Assembly: GCA_027604705.1 (NCBI GenBank)
Contig: JADHYV010000003.1
Coordinates: forward strand, 124,001-188,000
From: Allomyces arbusculus
Lineage: Eukaryota > Blastocladiomycota > Blastocladiomycetes > Blastocladiales > Blastocladiaceae
Direction: 5' to 3'
Length of the DNA stretch: 64,000 bases
A program made the position numbers and the translations under genes. Within the stretch, counting starts at the first letter, position 1; the number at the start of each line of letters is the position of its first letter. The notes beneath the pieces are model-generated. The model had not been told where the DNA came from and searched no databases. It was given only the letters and a program-made list of their open reading frames with translations. This document shows, piece after piece, positions 45,642 through 57,600 of this stretch.

Positions 45642-47006
45642 ATGTCCTCTTTCCGGTCCTTTGGCAAGCCGCGGCCATCGAAACCCGCCGCCGCGCCTGG
45701 CACCAGCACTGCCCCGAAACTCGGCCTCGGTCTGAACCTGCGTGGCAAGCACGCCAAGTCGCGCGCGTTTGACGAGGACGATGCCGCCGAGGAAGAAAAT
45801 CCGACTGGCGCTCCTGCGGCCAGCAGTAGCTCAGCAGCAAGTTCACGAACGCCCGCGAACCCGCTGCGCATCGACCCGACGGGCGCGCACTCGATGGCGG
45901 CCAAGAAAGTGGCCGTGATGCAGCAAGAGGCGCTCGAGCAGGACGCGACCGCGTTTGATTACGACGGGGTGTATGAGGCGATGAAGGACCGTGAGGCCAG
46001 GAGTAAGGCCGTGAACAAGGACGATAAGAGGGTACGTTCGCTCTTGCTTGCTTTTCGAGCGAGTGCTGAACTCACGATGGTGATGCGCGTGTAGCCAAAG
46101 TACATGGAGAACCTGATCCGGTCGGCGCAAGTGCGCAAGATCGACCGATTGCGTGCGCAGGAGACCAAGTACAAGCGTGAGCGCGCCGACGAGGACGACG
46201 AGTTTGCCGACAAGGAGGCGTTTGTCACGGGCGCGTACCGCGAGGCGCTCGAAGAAGTGCGCCGCATGGAGGAGGAGGAAGCCAGGCGCGATGGTACTCT
46301 ATTTTGGGCCTTCCACGCTTGATACTCACTGTGCCCTGACCTTGGATGTGACAATTCATTAGCTGCTGACGCGGCCAAGCGCGGCGAACACGGCATGGCC
46401 GCGTTCTACCGCACGTTTCTCGACCGCACCGACGCCGACCACAAGGCTGCCGAACACCTCGAGGGCGTCGACCCGACCGCGGCCACATCCTCCTCGTCCT
46501 CTGCTGCACCCGCCGATGCCGATTCTGCACCATCCAAACCGTCCGCGCAGGACCTTGCTGGGATGGGCGTCGCCGTCAACGCGTCCGGCGAAGTCGTCGA
46601 CAAGCGACAACTGCTCGGTGCCGGGCTCAACGTCGTGCGCAAGCCGGTACCCCCTGTCGCGCCCGCATCCTCTTCGACGTCACGGACACAGCGGCGCGAT
46701 GGCGGCAGGAGGCACGAGCGTGAGCGTGACCGCGACCACCACGGCCGTGATCGGCGACCGGCGTCTCCGCCGCCAAAAGCCAAGGAATTGCTGGATCAGA
46801 AACGCAAGGCGGATGAAGAACGCGCGCGGGAGGAGGAGGCGGCACGAGCTAAGCTTTCCAAGCAGAGTACTGAGCAGACGGTCTCGGACGCGCGCGCGCG
46901 GTACTTGGCACGCAAAGCAGCGGCGGCCGCGGCCGCGGCAACGGCCGAGCAGGGGACGAGTTCCGGAGGAGCTGAGACGGGCGATGCAGAGCGAGAGCGA
47001 AAATAG
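45642..47006 (+). CDS. NSRP1 (CCDC55)-like nuclear speckle splicing protein (410 aa)
   Basis: Related to nuclear speckle splicing regulatory protein 1 (DUF2040). Exons are 45642..46031, 46095..46293 and 46363..47006, in phase. The conserved core runs from about residue 85 to 230. It has DATAFDYDGVYEAM, then PKYMENLIRSAQVRKIDRLR (starting exactly at exon 2), the charged coiled coil with DKEAFVTGAYREALEE, and GMAAFYRTFLDR in exon 3. The C-terminal half is a low-complexity Arg/Asp/His and Ala/Glu-rich tail, as in family members. Its first ATG is 277 bp from the divergent RPB4 start. Confidence 0.85.
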
Positions 47007-47275
47007 ATGGAGGAACCCATGTATTGATAAAGATATGTGCTGCTGCTGGGAGCGTTCGTGAACGGCTTTCGACCGTGGAGAGCGTGTAGTAAGACCGATC
47101 ACAAATTTGGTTCAACCCGGGTTCAACCACCTTCAGCGCACCGTGATCACCCGCCGGCCACCGACAACTTTGCTATCGCCGAACTCGAATCTGGCCACTC
47201 TCGCTCCTGGTTAGCTCAGGACCAACTTGCCGCATTGAAACTGATTGGCGTACCCGACCACGAACCGCCGTCACC

Positions 47276-48726
47276 ATGCCCGGGTCGCCGTCCACGGCCG
47301 CCAAGCGCCGTGGAGGTGATCAGAGCAAGAACACCTCCAGCACCCCCGCTGCTGCCAGTCCTGCCGCGCCGACCGCTGATCGCCTGGCCATGGCCAAGAA
47401 AAAGGCACAAGAGAAGGTCTCGGCCAACAAGGACAAGCCTGATGCGCGGCACGGACTGGTGCTGCGACTCGCCAACCTCGTGGCCACGGCCATATTTTGC
47501 CGTGCCGCCTACGCGCGGTACGCGCGCGGATACGATGCTGGTACGCTCAACCTTTGCGCGAGTGTGGCCGTTCTGTCGTCCTGAATTCTGAGCAACCATC
47601 CCCAGAAACGGCGCAGTGGGTCGCGTTCTACGTCATGTGCGCCATCAACACGCTCGCCAACGTGTTCCCCAAGGCGCCCGTCGACCCGCCCTACATGATT
47701 GCGTACCTGATCGGTGTGTATTCCTATTCGTCGCTAAAGTGGTGGAGACCGTGCGGTGACTGGACCGCGATTCATTGCTCACCTTCTGGCCGCTCGATAG
47801 GCATCTACAACACGCTCGGTTCACTGCAAGCCGACGGGATCATGACCCCACACGGCCTCCTCGCGCCCGGCGGCGCCCCCGTGGCCCCGCTCGACGGCAG
47901 TGCCCCCGCCGCTCCGAGCACAACCCTGCAGGCCGTCTTTGACCTGTCGACTTCGGGCGGCCGCGACCGGTCCGCCGTGGTCATGGCGCTGTACTGGCTG
48001 TTCCTCGGGCGCGTCATGCCGCGCATCCTGTCCTACATGCTCGTTGTCGGCGCTGCGGCAGTCACGGCCGCAGCCGTCTCCTTGCCGGCGTTCGGATACA
48101 CGTCGCTCGCGGACATTCGCACCCTCGCGCACGCGCACGGGCTTTCGTTCTCGGGACGGCACAATGGCGCGGGCGAGGACGGGCAGTGTGGGATGCTCCC
48201 GCCAGGCCATGCGCCCGTGGACGGTGGGATGTGTGCTGGTGGGGCACCGCGCACGTGCCCGTTTACGGGCAAGACGGTGACGCGGCACGACGCCAAGCCG
48301 GTGGCGGCAGTCGCCAACAAGCAGCTGGCCGCATCTTCCTCTTCGACCTCGACATTTGTCGTGGCCGACGCGACCACCCCCATTGCTGCCAGCGCGCAAC
48401 CGCCCGCAGATACCACGCCGCACCCGCCAGCTGCTGCCGTCGCTGTCGACGCCTCGGATCTCGCTAAACCTGCCGCCCCGCCCGCCGCATCCGCAGCCGA
48501 ATCTGCCAAACCCGCCAAGCCTGTCGCCGCACCCGTCATGAGCAGCTCGCAGCCCCCGCAGCAAGAACCCGTGCGTGAGCGCAACGTCGACGACAAGGAC
48601 CGCGCTGCCGACGAGGCCGAAGTGCGCGAGTTTATTGCGCAACTGCGCCGGGACACGCCCGCATCGATTCTCAAGCGCCCCATTGGGAGGCCCGTCGAGC
48701 CGCCAGCCAAGAAGGAGCTGATGTAA
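47276..48726 (+). CDS. Unrecognised membrane protein with long disordered tail (about 461 aa)
   Basis: Exons are 47276..47540 and 47606..48726, in phase. The N-terminus is Ser/Thr/Ala/Lys-rich. Hydrophobic segments lie near residues 65-82, 92-113, 118-135, and a longer pair near 215-260 (YWLFLGRVMPRILSYMLVVG onward). A short Cys segment follows (CGMLPPGH, CAGG, CPFTGK), then about 170 residues of Ala/Pro/Ser-rich tail and a charged C-terminus. A possible extra 45-nt intron (47757..47801, GT...TAG) would keep frame; without it the frame is also open, so either form is possible. No family recognised. Confidence 0.7.
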
Positions 48727-48811
48727 ACTGGACCGCGCGCTATGTCAGACGGGGAGACCGTCGTCAATTCAATACATAAATTCAATAGTCTGTGCAAATC
48801 TCCACTGGAAT

Positions 48812-50518
48812 CTAATCCTTGCGCCGCGTGTTGCCGTTCCGCTTAGCAGCCGCGGTCTTGTGCGCCCTCTCCTCCCTGCGCTTCTTCCGCGCAACCACCT
48901 CCCGCACTTCCGCGATCACCGCCGCCATGAGATGCACGAGGTACATGTCCGGCACCACTTTCGGCGCGAACTCGGGGGGTCCACGACCAATCGGGACCTC
49001 GCGCACATCCGTGTCCGCGTCGCGACAACACCGGTCAAATACGTGCAGCGCATCGACGAACCGCCCGGCGCGCGCGAGCGCGGCCACGGCAATCGCGACC
49101 GAATGCGCGTCGATGCCAAACGCCGATACGCGGTCAGCGGGCTCACCCGCGGCACGTGCCGCGTTGATTCGCGCATCCAGCAGCGCAACGACCGTGTCGG
49201 CGTCCCCGCGCGCGGCGTGCGCGGTCATGGCCATGTTGAGCGCATGCACGTCGACTCCACCGCCGGCAGCCGTGGATAAGAGCCGCGCCCACAGGACATC
49301 GAGCGTGCGCCACTTGCACACCAACACGCACGCGTGCATGAGCGACTGCACGTCGGCGGCATCACAGTGCTGCAGGACCCCCGGCGTGACCGCTGCGTCG
49401 ACCAGGGCGTCCAGTTGCACCAGCGCGTTCCCCGCGGCCGGTGGTAAGCGCTCCCCGACGATCGCGGCCCAAGGTTTGCCGTCCCGCTCGAGCTCCCATG
49501 CGCGGGTCCAATTGCCACGCCGTTTCAGGATTGGCCGCGTCCGGCGGAGTACGGCGCGCGCGAGTTGCCGGAGTTGGAAAAGCCGGACGCGCAGGTCGCG
49601 CATCGTGTGTGGGATCGGGACGCGGGCGTCGTGCAACCGCGGGTTGCTGGGCAGGTGCGCGTCGCGGCACGGGGAGACGGAGGAGAATGGGAGTCGCCGG
49701 TGCGGGGTCGTGCGTGGACGGTCGTGGACGGTGCGTGAGCGCTCGGGTTGAGCACGCGCGCGGTCGCGCCGGGACGTGCCGACAGCGTAGGCTCTGCTGT
49801 CGACGGTAGACGCGTCGACGCGCGGTGGTGCCGTGGAGCGCTTGGTCCATCCGGTGTGCATGAAAGAGGGGGTGCGTCGGGCGTCGGATGGCGACATACG
49901 CTCGACGTCAGCGGCTTCAGCAGCGGCTGGCGGGGTATCGCCGTGTAGGGACGGAGCATCGAGCAGGGCCGCGTCATCTTGTGGGACTGCATCGTCGTCG
50001 TGGAGAGCGAAGTCAGTTTCGTCTGCTGTCGCAGGTGCCGGCTTGGGATCGATTACGGGATCACGATCTTCTGCATGCTCGAGCAATAGGTCCCAGAATT
50101 CGGGCGCACGGACAATCGTCGACGTCAGCAGCCACGGCTCGACCGAGTCCCAGGGTCGTGACGGCGCGCTCGACGAGCGTGGCGAGTCAGGGAGTGCCGC
50201 ATCGGCCGCACGGACTTCTCTCCTTGGTGACAACGCCAAATCAGGTGCGGAGGAGCGAGAGCATGGCCGAGACCAGTGAAATTGGCGAGTCCACGGCATG
50301 GTATTCGCGTTCATGGTCGTTGCGGTCGTTGTGCGTACGGACGGCCACCTTACGACGTCGTTTGGCGCGAGAATCGAGGATCGTGAAGCCGATGTGCACA
50401 GCGACATGCCCGCAATCTTCGTGAATGATTTTGGGTGTGGTCGTGGCGGCGGGGCCCAGGATCGCGTCGGGAAGCGGAGGAGAGCGCCCGTTGTGCGCAG
50501 CCCCGGAAATGCAACCAT
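48812..50518 (-). CDS. PPR-like protein, probably mitochondrial (568 aa)
   Basis: Single open frame from ATG 50518. The N-terminus is basic and hydroxylated with few acidic residues (a plausible mitochondrial presequence), followed by a long Asp/Ala/Pro-rich region. From about residue 300 it becomes helical, with at least two segments shaped like pentatricopeptide repeats: VDVHALNMAMTAHAARGDAD and IDAHSVAIAVAALARAGRF. The C-terminus is a Lys/Arg-rich helix. PPR proteins bind organelle RNA. The repeat call is by pattern only and the early region could contain an unrecognised intron. Convergent with the gene ending at 48726. Confidence 0.6.
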   Translation of the reverse strand: MVAFPGLRTTGALLRFPTRSWAPPPRPHPKSFTKIAGMSLCTSASRSSILAPNDVVRWPSVRTTTATTMNANTMPWTRQFHWSRPCSRSSAPDLALSPRREVRAADAALPDSPRSSSAPSRPWDSVEPWLLTSTIVRAPEFWDLLLEHAEDRDPVIDPKPAPATADETDFALHDDDAVPQDDAALLDAPSLHGDTPPAAAEAADVERMSPSDARRTPSFMHTGWTKRSTAPPRVDASTVDSRAYAVGTSRRDRARAQPERSRTVHDRPRTTPHRRLPFSSVSPCRDAHLPSNPRLHDARVPIPHTMRDLRVRLFQLRQLARAVLRRTRPILKRRGNWTRAWELERDGKPWAAIVGERLPPAAGNALVQLDALVDAAVTPGVLQHCDAADVQSLMHACVLVCKWRTLDVLWARLLSTAAGGGVDVHALNMAMTAHAARGDADTVVALLDARINAARAAGEPADRVSAFGIDAHSVAIAVAALARAGRFVDALHVFDRCCRDADTDVREVPIGRGPPEFAPKVVPDMYLVHLMAAVIAEVREVVARKKRREERAHKTAAAKRNGNTRRKD

Positions 50519-50917
50519 GGCAACCGGCCGCCTGATTTTGCGCGCGGCCGGGACAGCGCCAGCGTCGTTATTGACGGGAGCGGCAGGGTCAGAACAGCTT
50601 GGATAAGCACAGTCGGCGGCAGCTTGGAATCGTGGTCGCCATTCGAATGCGCGCGCCGGATCCGGGGGCTACTGGAGCTGCCTCGTCGTTCCTTGCACGC
50701 ACTTGCTGTCGTTGTGCTGTCGTCGCCGTGGTTGTCGCTGGTATCGTGCTCGCCGTCGTCGCGATTTGACCAGCGGCGTTGGCGAGCGGTGCGCGGTGGT
50801 TGATCAGCCACGTGCGGTCGCGTGGACCATAGCCGGGTGGCTCGATTGCCTGTCCACGTCATTCGCTATTGAATCGTGCCAGCGCAAACCAGGAGCACAG
50901 GCTCGCACGCGCCAAGC
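50519..50917. other. Divergent promoter region
   Basis: Between the PPR-like gene and the aminodeoxychorismate lyase gene. No coding frame supported. Confidence 0.5.
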
Positions 50918-52173
50918 ATGATGGAGCAACTCGCTGCAATCGGCAAAGTAGGAATTCTGGAAACTATATTACACGATGCCAGTAACGATCCCTTGCTTTA
51001 CCGCGAACGACGCGGGACTGCCATGGAGAACGAGCTCGATCAAGTAAATTGATCGCGAAATGATGAGAATGATTAGGCCTGAATCCGGGTGCTCAGTTTG
51101 TCTTGCTGAGTTTCCATCTTGAGCGGATGTTCAATTCGGCCACGAAACTGCGTGAAGCGTACAAAACGCCGCAAGGTTGGTGGCCTTAGGCGATCACGAA
51201 CAGCGACGGGAAAACGGAGTCCTGCCCGCTTACGCGTCGACATGGCCATTCTTCACCAGGGTGGTCGGTGACCCGCGAAACGGTCGTCGATGCGCTCGAG
51301 AAGCACGTTTCCGAAGCCGTGAGCCGATTGGGCCACGCGGCGCTTTTGCCCGGCCCTGATCACCAGTGCCTGCGGGTACCTTGCGCGTCGCATCCACTCT
51401 TTCGTGCGAGAATTCATATCTGACAACCTCGTACGACCAGGTTCGTGTCATTCTTGGTGCCAATAGCGACCTGACCATCACGTCCACGCCGATCCCGCGG
51501 CCACCCGGAATCGAGTGGCACCCGCCGCGGTTCGACGGGGTCGAACTGTCCGTGGACCAGATCGCCAACTGGTGGCGCGCCGTCCTTCAACGTGCCGACA
51601 CGCCCGAGCTGATGCCCGTGCACGTCGACCCCGAACCGACGCAGCCCGGGACTCTGTACGGCGATTCTGGTGCGTTACTACCCTCTCGTCCCCCCCCCCC
51701 CCCGTGTCCCCTCTCGCTCACACGTGCGCCTGGTAGATCGCGCTTGGATGCACCCCGTCTACCTGACGTGCAAGACGACGCACCGCACCGTCTACGCCGA
51801 CGCGCAATCCCGCGCACAGGCCGCGTTCCCGCACGATGTCGTCACTGACGTGCTCCTGACGTCCGCCGACGGCCGGATCGCCGAATCGTGCATTGCCAAT
51901 ATCGCGCTCTTCTGTTTCCGCACGCTGACGTGGATCACGCCGGCGACCAGCGGGCCCGTCGCGTTTCTGGCCGGGTGCAAGCGCCGGGACCTGCTCGAGG
52001 ATGGGTGGATTGTCGAGGCCGAGACCGTTGCGCTCGCGAATTGTCTCGCGCGGCCTGCCGGGCTGAATGAGGAGGTGCCATGGCCACCGGCGGTCGCCTT
52101 CAATTCGGTGCGTGGGTGCTATCCGATTGCGATCGTGGATAGCCGGAAACGGGTGGAGAAGGTAGATGGGTGA
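50918..52173 (+). CDS. ABZ2: 4-amino-4-deoxychorismate lyase, PLP class IV (328 aa)
   Basis: Releases pyruvate from aminodeoxychorismate to give p-aminobenzoate for folate synthesis. Five exons: 50918..51043, 51097..51175, 51260..51375, 51441..51669 and 51737..52173, every junction in phase. Exon 1 gives GILETILHD, exon 2 FHLERMFNSATKL (the HLxRL-type motif), exon 3 the next helix, and exon 4 VRVILGANSDLTITSTPIP. Exon 5 has the likely PLP lysine K196 in TCKTTHRTVY, then GRIAESCIANIALF, WITP and FNSVRGCYPI. All are hallmarks of fold-type IV aminotransferase-like lyases and of fungal Abz2. The first three exons are small and would be missed by reading single long frames. Intron 4 holds a C14 run. 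Confidence 0.9.
51690..51703 (+). repeat. C14 homopolymer in intron 4 of the ADC lyase gene
   Basis: Fourteen C residues form most of the pyrimidine-rich part of the intron between 51670 and 51736. Confidence 0.9.
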
Positions 52174-52387
52174 TGTATTCAGCGATACAAGTCTGCAAGA
52201 AGAGATGGGTTGTGAGGGATAGGTCGCGATCAAGATGAGATGGGTCAGTGTGCAAAAGCGAGATGGGTAAAAAATGAATGGAAGAAAGAGAGCGGAGAAG
52301 AGGAGGGAGGAGGAAGAAAAGAGTCGTCCGCATCGACACCAATTAGTCTGCTACTCCTGGTCCAGTTCAATCAAAACGGATCGCGCT

Positions 52388-53700
52388 TCAAGCCCAGACG
52401 AGGATCGCGCTGCCCGTTGCCTTGGTCGAGCACTTGGTCCCGGGCGCCACCGCCTGGAAAATGATCTGGTTGCGGAAACACTCGCCAATTTTGGTCCCGT
52501 GGTCGGCACACCGGAACTCGCCGTCGGTGCACTTCGTATTGACCGTCTTGGTTCTGCTGGTCGGCACGTTGCGCGGTTTGGTCGACGGCCGCCCGCGACG
52601 CGGCGTCGGCATCGGCGGGAAGCTCGGCACGGGGTGCTCGACGCTGCCCTTGTGCCCGTGGCGCGGCCACCGCGGCGGGCGAGGGAAGCGCTCCGGCGGG
52701 ACCGGGACCGAGATCGTAAACGTCGGGACCGCGTCGGGCACAGCGGGCGGCGTCGGAATCGGCGGCGGGCTGGCAAGGGTCAGCACGGGGACGGGCGCGG
52801 GTGGAGTAGGCAGCGCCGGGTCCGGGGTCACAGCTGGCGCAGGCGTTGGCACCGGGATGTTGTCCACCGTCGTTGAGGTCGCGCCGACCACAACCGCCGA
52901 CGTCGTGCTCGGCTCCACTGGAACTGGCACTGGGCCTGGCGGCACCGGCGCTTGGACCGGCGGCACCGGCGGAGCGGGCACGGCGGGCGCGCCGCTCCCG
53001 GTCACCGAAATGGTCGGCACCTGCGCGATCAAAGCGCGCCCATCGTCCTGACCCGCGTTTGGGAACTCGCCAATCTGCGGGTACCCCGGCAAATTCGCGA
53101 CAAACAGCTTGGGCCCCGCGAGAGCCCCACCCCCGCCGGCCGGGTTCTCGATTGTAATGTCGGCGCAGTTCATGTAGTACTCGCGGTTGCCTATCGCGTT
53201 GATCCACGACCACGCGAACGTGGCCTTGCCCGCGGGCGCCGAGCTTGGGATTGGAATCGAGAACGAGAAGTCGCCCGCCGGACCGGCGAGGCAAGTGCGA
53301 ATGATCGAGTCAAGCGTGACAAAAGTTTGCCCGTCGTAGCTGAGCGAGAAGAAGCAGTGGCCGCCACCGTGCGTCGCGCCGCCGCTGACCGTGACCGCGA
53401 GCGAGGACCCGGCTTGGACCGTCTTGACGGACGCTTGCGGCGCGTAGCCCTTGCACGGGAACGTGCCGAGCGGCGCTGTATAACTGTAATCGATGAACTG
53501 GCCAGCGCCCGGGTTCGTCTTGGAGCTGCGCGGCGCCGGGTCTAGGTCGGCGTAGAGGAGGGGTGATGATCAGGGATGGTGGGCGATGTGGGAGAGTGCA
53601 GGGCGAAGAATGACATACTGGTCATCATCATGTGCGCGTTGACCACGACCGACGGCGCGAGCAGCGCCAAAAGAAAGACGAGGACCATGGTCGAACCCAT
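52388..53700 (-). CDS. Secreted LPMO-like protein with His-brace N-terminus and C-terminal Cys module (411 aa)
   Basis: Probable copper-dependent lytic polysaccharide monooxygenase acting on wall polysaccharide outside the cell. The model is complement(52388..53541, 53619..53700), in phase. Residues 1-22 are a signal peptide (MGSTMVLVFLLALLAPSVVV then NA). Cleavage would leave His as residue 1 of the mature protein (HMMMTNPAPR), the first ligand of the copper histidine brace. The second His lies in ATHGGGHCFFSLS. The core ends with FAWSWINAIGNREYYMNCAD, a block shared with fungal AA11/AA16-like proteins as I recall them. A Pro/Val/Thr linker of about 130 residues follows, then a C-terminal Cys module (NTKCTDGEFRCADHG and APGTKC) resembling small carbohydrate-binding modules. 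The exact AA class is not certain. Confidence 0.82.
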
Positions 53701-53944
53701 GATCGGCACGTTCGGTGAGAGTTTGGTCGAGCTGGGGTGGATGGGCGAGTACAGCGTCGAGGGCACCGATCGAAATCGACGTTGACAACCGTAGCACACG
53801 GCGGCAAGAATGGGAAGCAGATCCGGTAACGAGAGTAAAGTGACGGTCGTTCGCGAGGACACAGCACGCGGGCGGAGCCGACGCAGTCGGGTCAGTCAGG
53901 GGGAGGGAGGTTGGCGAAGTCCTTGGGGGCAGCGACACGGGCAG

Positions 53945-53952
53945 TTTATATA
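53945..53952 (-). promoter_or_regulatory. TATA box, probably of the LPMO-like gene
   Basis: TATATAAA on the minus strand, 245 nt before the ATG at 53700; a leader of about 200 nt would be implied. Confidence 0.45.
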
Positions 53953-54639
53953 CCCCCGGACCCGGCGACTCGTGGGCATCAAGAGAGCGGCCCGGGTTCG
54001 TTGAAACCCCGGCAGCGAGCATATCTGTGAACAACAGCGCAGTGAGTGCAGCCCACGCGCCAAGGGCGGCGACGACAAAATGAATTGGGAGACCCACTGG
54101 ATGGTGAGAACGACGCGTCAGGACGCTTGCTTGCGAGCCTTGAGCAGCCAACTGCCGTCAACGGCGGCGGGAAACCCCCGGGCCCTGCCAACCCCAGCAA
54201 CCAACAGCACCACGTGGCCGCTGGCTGGCAGGGATAAAAAGATGAAAAGACACAATGCATTTTTGTCCTCGCAACAAGCAACAGCAAAAGCAACCAAACA
54301 TGAACAAATCCCGCGAAATACCGGTGCCGCAAGACGTGCAGAATCAAAAAGGTATTTGTGGGGTGAGGTGGTGACAGGAGCAAATAGAGACAAAAATGGC
54401 AAAAAGAGAGACCCAAACCCAACGCGCGGACGCTGCTTGGAAAAAGACGCGTTCCACGGCAAAAAAAGACAGATGGTCTGAGGGGGGCACAGATAATGGG
54501 TGGGCAAGAGGCAGGTGGCGAGGTGGGACAGATGGGAAAGAAAGGAGCAAAAAAGAGCAACACGCCAACGAGAACAAACCACCCTCCCGCGCGCGCGGCC
54601 TGACCGAGTGTACCTGCGACCCCCCAAGCACGAGCCGCG
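53953..54639. other. Intergenic between LPMO-like and zinc-finger genes
   Basis: A long minus-strand frame here encodes a Cys/Phe/Leu-rich hydrophobic string caused by AAA/ACA-rich DNA on the other strand. It has no family resemblance, and I do not call it a gene. Confidence 0.5.
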
Positions 54640-57600
54640 CTAACACAGCCCATTCCGTGGCCGCAGTGAATTTGCCGGCGTCGCGGCGGGCGACGGGAAC
54701 TCGGCAGCAAACACGGTGGTGCTAGGTGTCGACGACACGCGCTTGAGCGCGACCAGCGGCACGCGATCGCCCACGTACGGCCGCGGCAACACGAGTGCCG
54801 GCGCCATCGGGCGCGGCGGCAGGTGGTGGTTGCGCAGCGGAGGGAGCGACATGCTGTGGTGATCGCTCAACGCGAGCGGGCCCGTCGGGATCGGCACCTT
54901 GGGTGACGGCAGGGCCAACGGGGTCGCGGAGCCGAGGTCGGGGCTGGCGGCCATCGGTGTCGGTGGGGTCGCGAGGTGCGTGGATTGCGCGCGCACGGGT
55001 GGGGCGTTGGCGAGAGCGCGGAGTTGCGGCGGGGACGGTGGGCGGAACGCGTGGAGCGACGACGACACGGGGGACATGGTTTCGGCCGGCGCGTTGAGGG
55101 AGAACTCGGGCGGGTGGACGACAATCGTGGCCGCGGCCATGGTGGGCGCAGAGGGAGTAGCCAATGGGTACCCGTCAGCGGAATCAGCCCTGGTCAGCGT
55201 CGGTGACACGGGGCGACTGCACAGCGTGAGCAGGTCCATGGCCGCTTCGACCGTCTGCGCCGCCTCCATCTCCACGTCCGGATCATCGTCCTCGTCCGCA
55301 AACTCGCGGACGGGGGCGAGCACGGGCGACACGGCGCCCGGGTCCGACATCCCATCGTCCGTCAAGTCCACGTCCTCCTCATCGGCCGTCGCGACCACAG
55401 GTGCGGCCGCAGCACGCTTCAGGTCCTGCATCTTGGCGCGGCACGTCTTTTCGAGCGCGCGCAACTCGCGGCGCAGCTGCCGCGAAGGCATGAACTGCGT
55501 CGACCCGAGGAATGCAGCAATCTCGGCGGGCACGGGCGCGTTGCGGTCGAGCGTGCCGGCCATGTCGCGTTGGCGCATCGTGCGCGCTGCCCTTGCAAAC
55601 GCGCGCAGGCTCTTGTACAGCGAGGACATGGTGGGTCCCGTCTTGGATGCGGCCGGCGAGCGAGACCGACTGGGCGGTCCCGACGAGCCCGACGACGAAG
55701 TCGACAAGATACTCCCGCGGCGCGACCGCGGTGTCGTCAAATCAGCGTGAGCAGCAGCAGCAGCGACAGCAGCATAGTTTCCAGTTGCGAGGTTGGTGTT
55801 GGTGGCGGCCGCCACAGCAGCGGCGTGGCGGCGGCGAAGGGTCGGGTACCGCGAAATCGGCGCGTTCCCCGGCCCGTGGTTCCCGTTTTCTTCATCGATC
55901 TGGTCGTAGTCTTCTTCATTTCGTGCTCGCCTCGTGTCGTACCGCGTCGGCGGCACGACCGAGGTGTTGCTGCGGCTGCTGCTGCGACTGGGCGCGGCGG
56001 TGCGCGTGCGCAAGGACCGCCGCAAGCCTGTCGGCTCGTCTCCATCTTCCATTCCAATCCCACTGTCGGCACGGCGTCGTGGCATGACCGCGGGGGTCGG
56101 GCTCGTCTCGTCGTGGCCAGCACGGTGCAGGTGCGCGCGCGTCGCAGCGACTCCGCGCCGCATCTCAATCGACTCGCTCGACCCGCGCCGCGACGGCGGA
56201 CGCGGGCGGCGTTGCGGGCGAGCACGCTCGCGCGGGCGACCACGCGCGGCCATCTCGGCCTCGGCCACAGCTGACGATGCCGACGCCGACACAAATGGCG
56301 GCTCGTCGTCGTCATAATCATCGTCGGATGGGGGCAGCGACGACGCAGTGCCCGAATCGTCGCTCGCGCGGCTAGGTGCGCGCGTCCGTGGCTGTGCCGA
56401 GACAAACCGCAGCGTCGACGACCGCGTGAGCCCGTGCGCGGGCGCAGCGGCACCTGCCACGGCGGTGGTGGCACCGGCCACGGCCGGCGAACTCGAGCTC
56501 CACGGCATGAGGGCCTCGCGCGCCGCCGACGTGCGGCGACGCGCCTCGTCTTCATCACGTTGTTGGTGAATCGTTCCGTCTAGTGCGATCGTCTCGACCT
56601 GCTCTTCGTCGAGCATGACCGCGTCTTCGATACGTGCGATCGACGTGCGCCGGCGGCGGCCGACGGGACTCGTTGCCATCGACCTTGTGGGGGACGCGAG
56701 CACCGCCACCGTGTCGGACATGCGGCGACTGACGCGGCGCGGCCGCGACAGCGACCGAGTGCCGTTGGGCGTCTTGGGCGGCGATGGCGGTTCGTGGTCG
56801 AGCCGCGGCCGCTTTGCGCGTGCGCGTGAGGCCGCGACCGGGCCGTCGTCGTCTTCGTCGTCGCTGACAAACAGCTCGTCATCCTCATCGGTCTGCTCGT
56901 CGGGACTGTCGTGCAGTTCGTCTTCTTCGTCGTCGTCCGTGACCATCGGCGACCCGGACGCGCTCGACGAGGCCGAGCGATGCGAAGGCATGGTGCCGCC
57001 GCGCGCCGAGTCGGCCGAAGACGTGGACGACGTGCGGTTCGATGACCGGGGACGCTTGACGCGCTTGCGGTTCTGACCGCAGTTTTCGGATTTCTGGTGT
57101 CCAGGTGCGAGTGTGAGCAATTCGTTGGGTGGAGAAGGACCAGATCGGTACCGCCGAAGAGAGAAAACTCACCAGCGTGTTGTACTTCTTGCCGGTATTG
57201 TTGGTGTTGTTGTGCGGCGTGACCTGCAGCGGCTCTGTAGCCGGGTCGTACTCAATGTGCGTGTACTGGGCGTTTTGCGACCCGTGCACATTCTTGGAGT
57301 GCGTCCGGAAGTTGGGCACTGTCGAGAACCGCTTCAAGCAAACCGGGCACTGAAGGTGGGGCGAGCAAGCGAGGCATCAAGCGTCAGCCAGCGCGAGGAC
57401 CCGTCCGAATCAATCACGTCAAAGACCTGGAGCGTACCTGGAACGGACGTGCACCCGTGTGCGAGTTCATGTGGAATTGCATGTGCCGTCCGCCTTCGAA
57501 CCCGACGCGCCGCCAGCAATCCTTCCATCGGCACAGCGCCCTAGAGTCGTCGTGGTCGGCAAAAGTGAGCGTCATGTCCCGTGGCGTCGGTTCAGTCTCG

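Noticed and set aside
53979-54710. 243-codon hydrophobic minus-strand frame that could look like a membrane protein
   Set aside because: Cys/Phe/Leu/Pro composition comes from AAA/ACA-rich DNA; overlaps the end of the zinc-finger gene and has no conserved features.
55737-56558. 273-codon Arg/Thr-rich frame on the same strand as the zinc-finger gene
   Set aside because: Out-of-frame shadow of the Ser/Arg-rich last exon of that gene.
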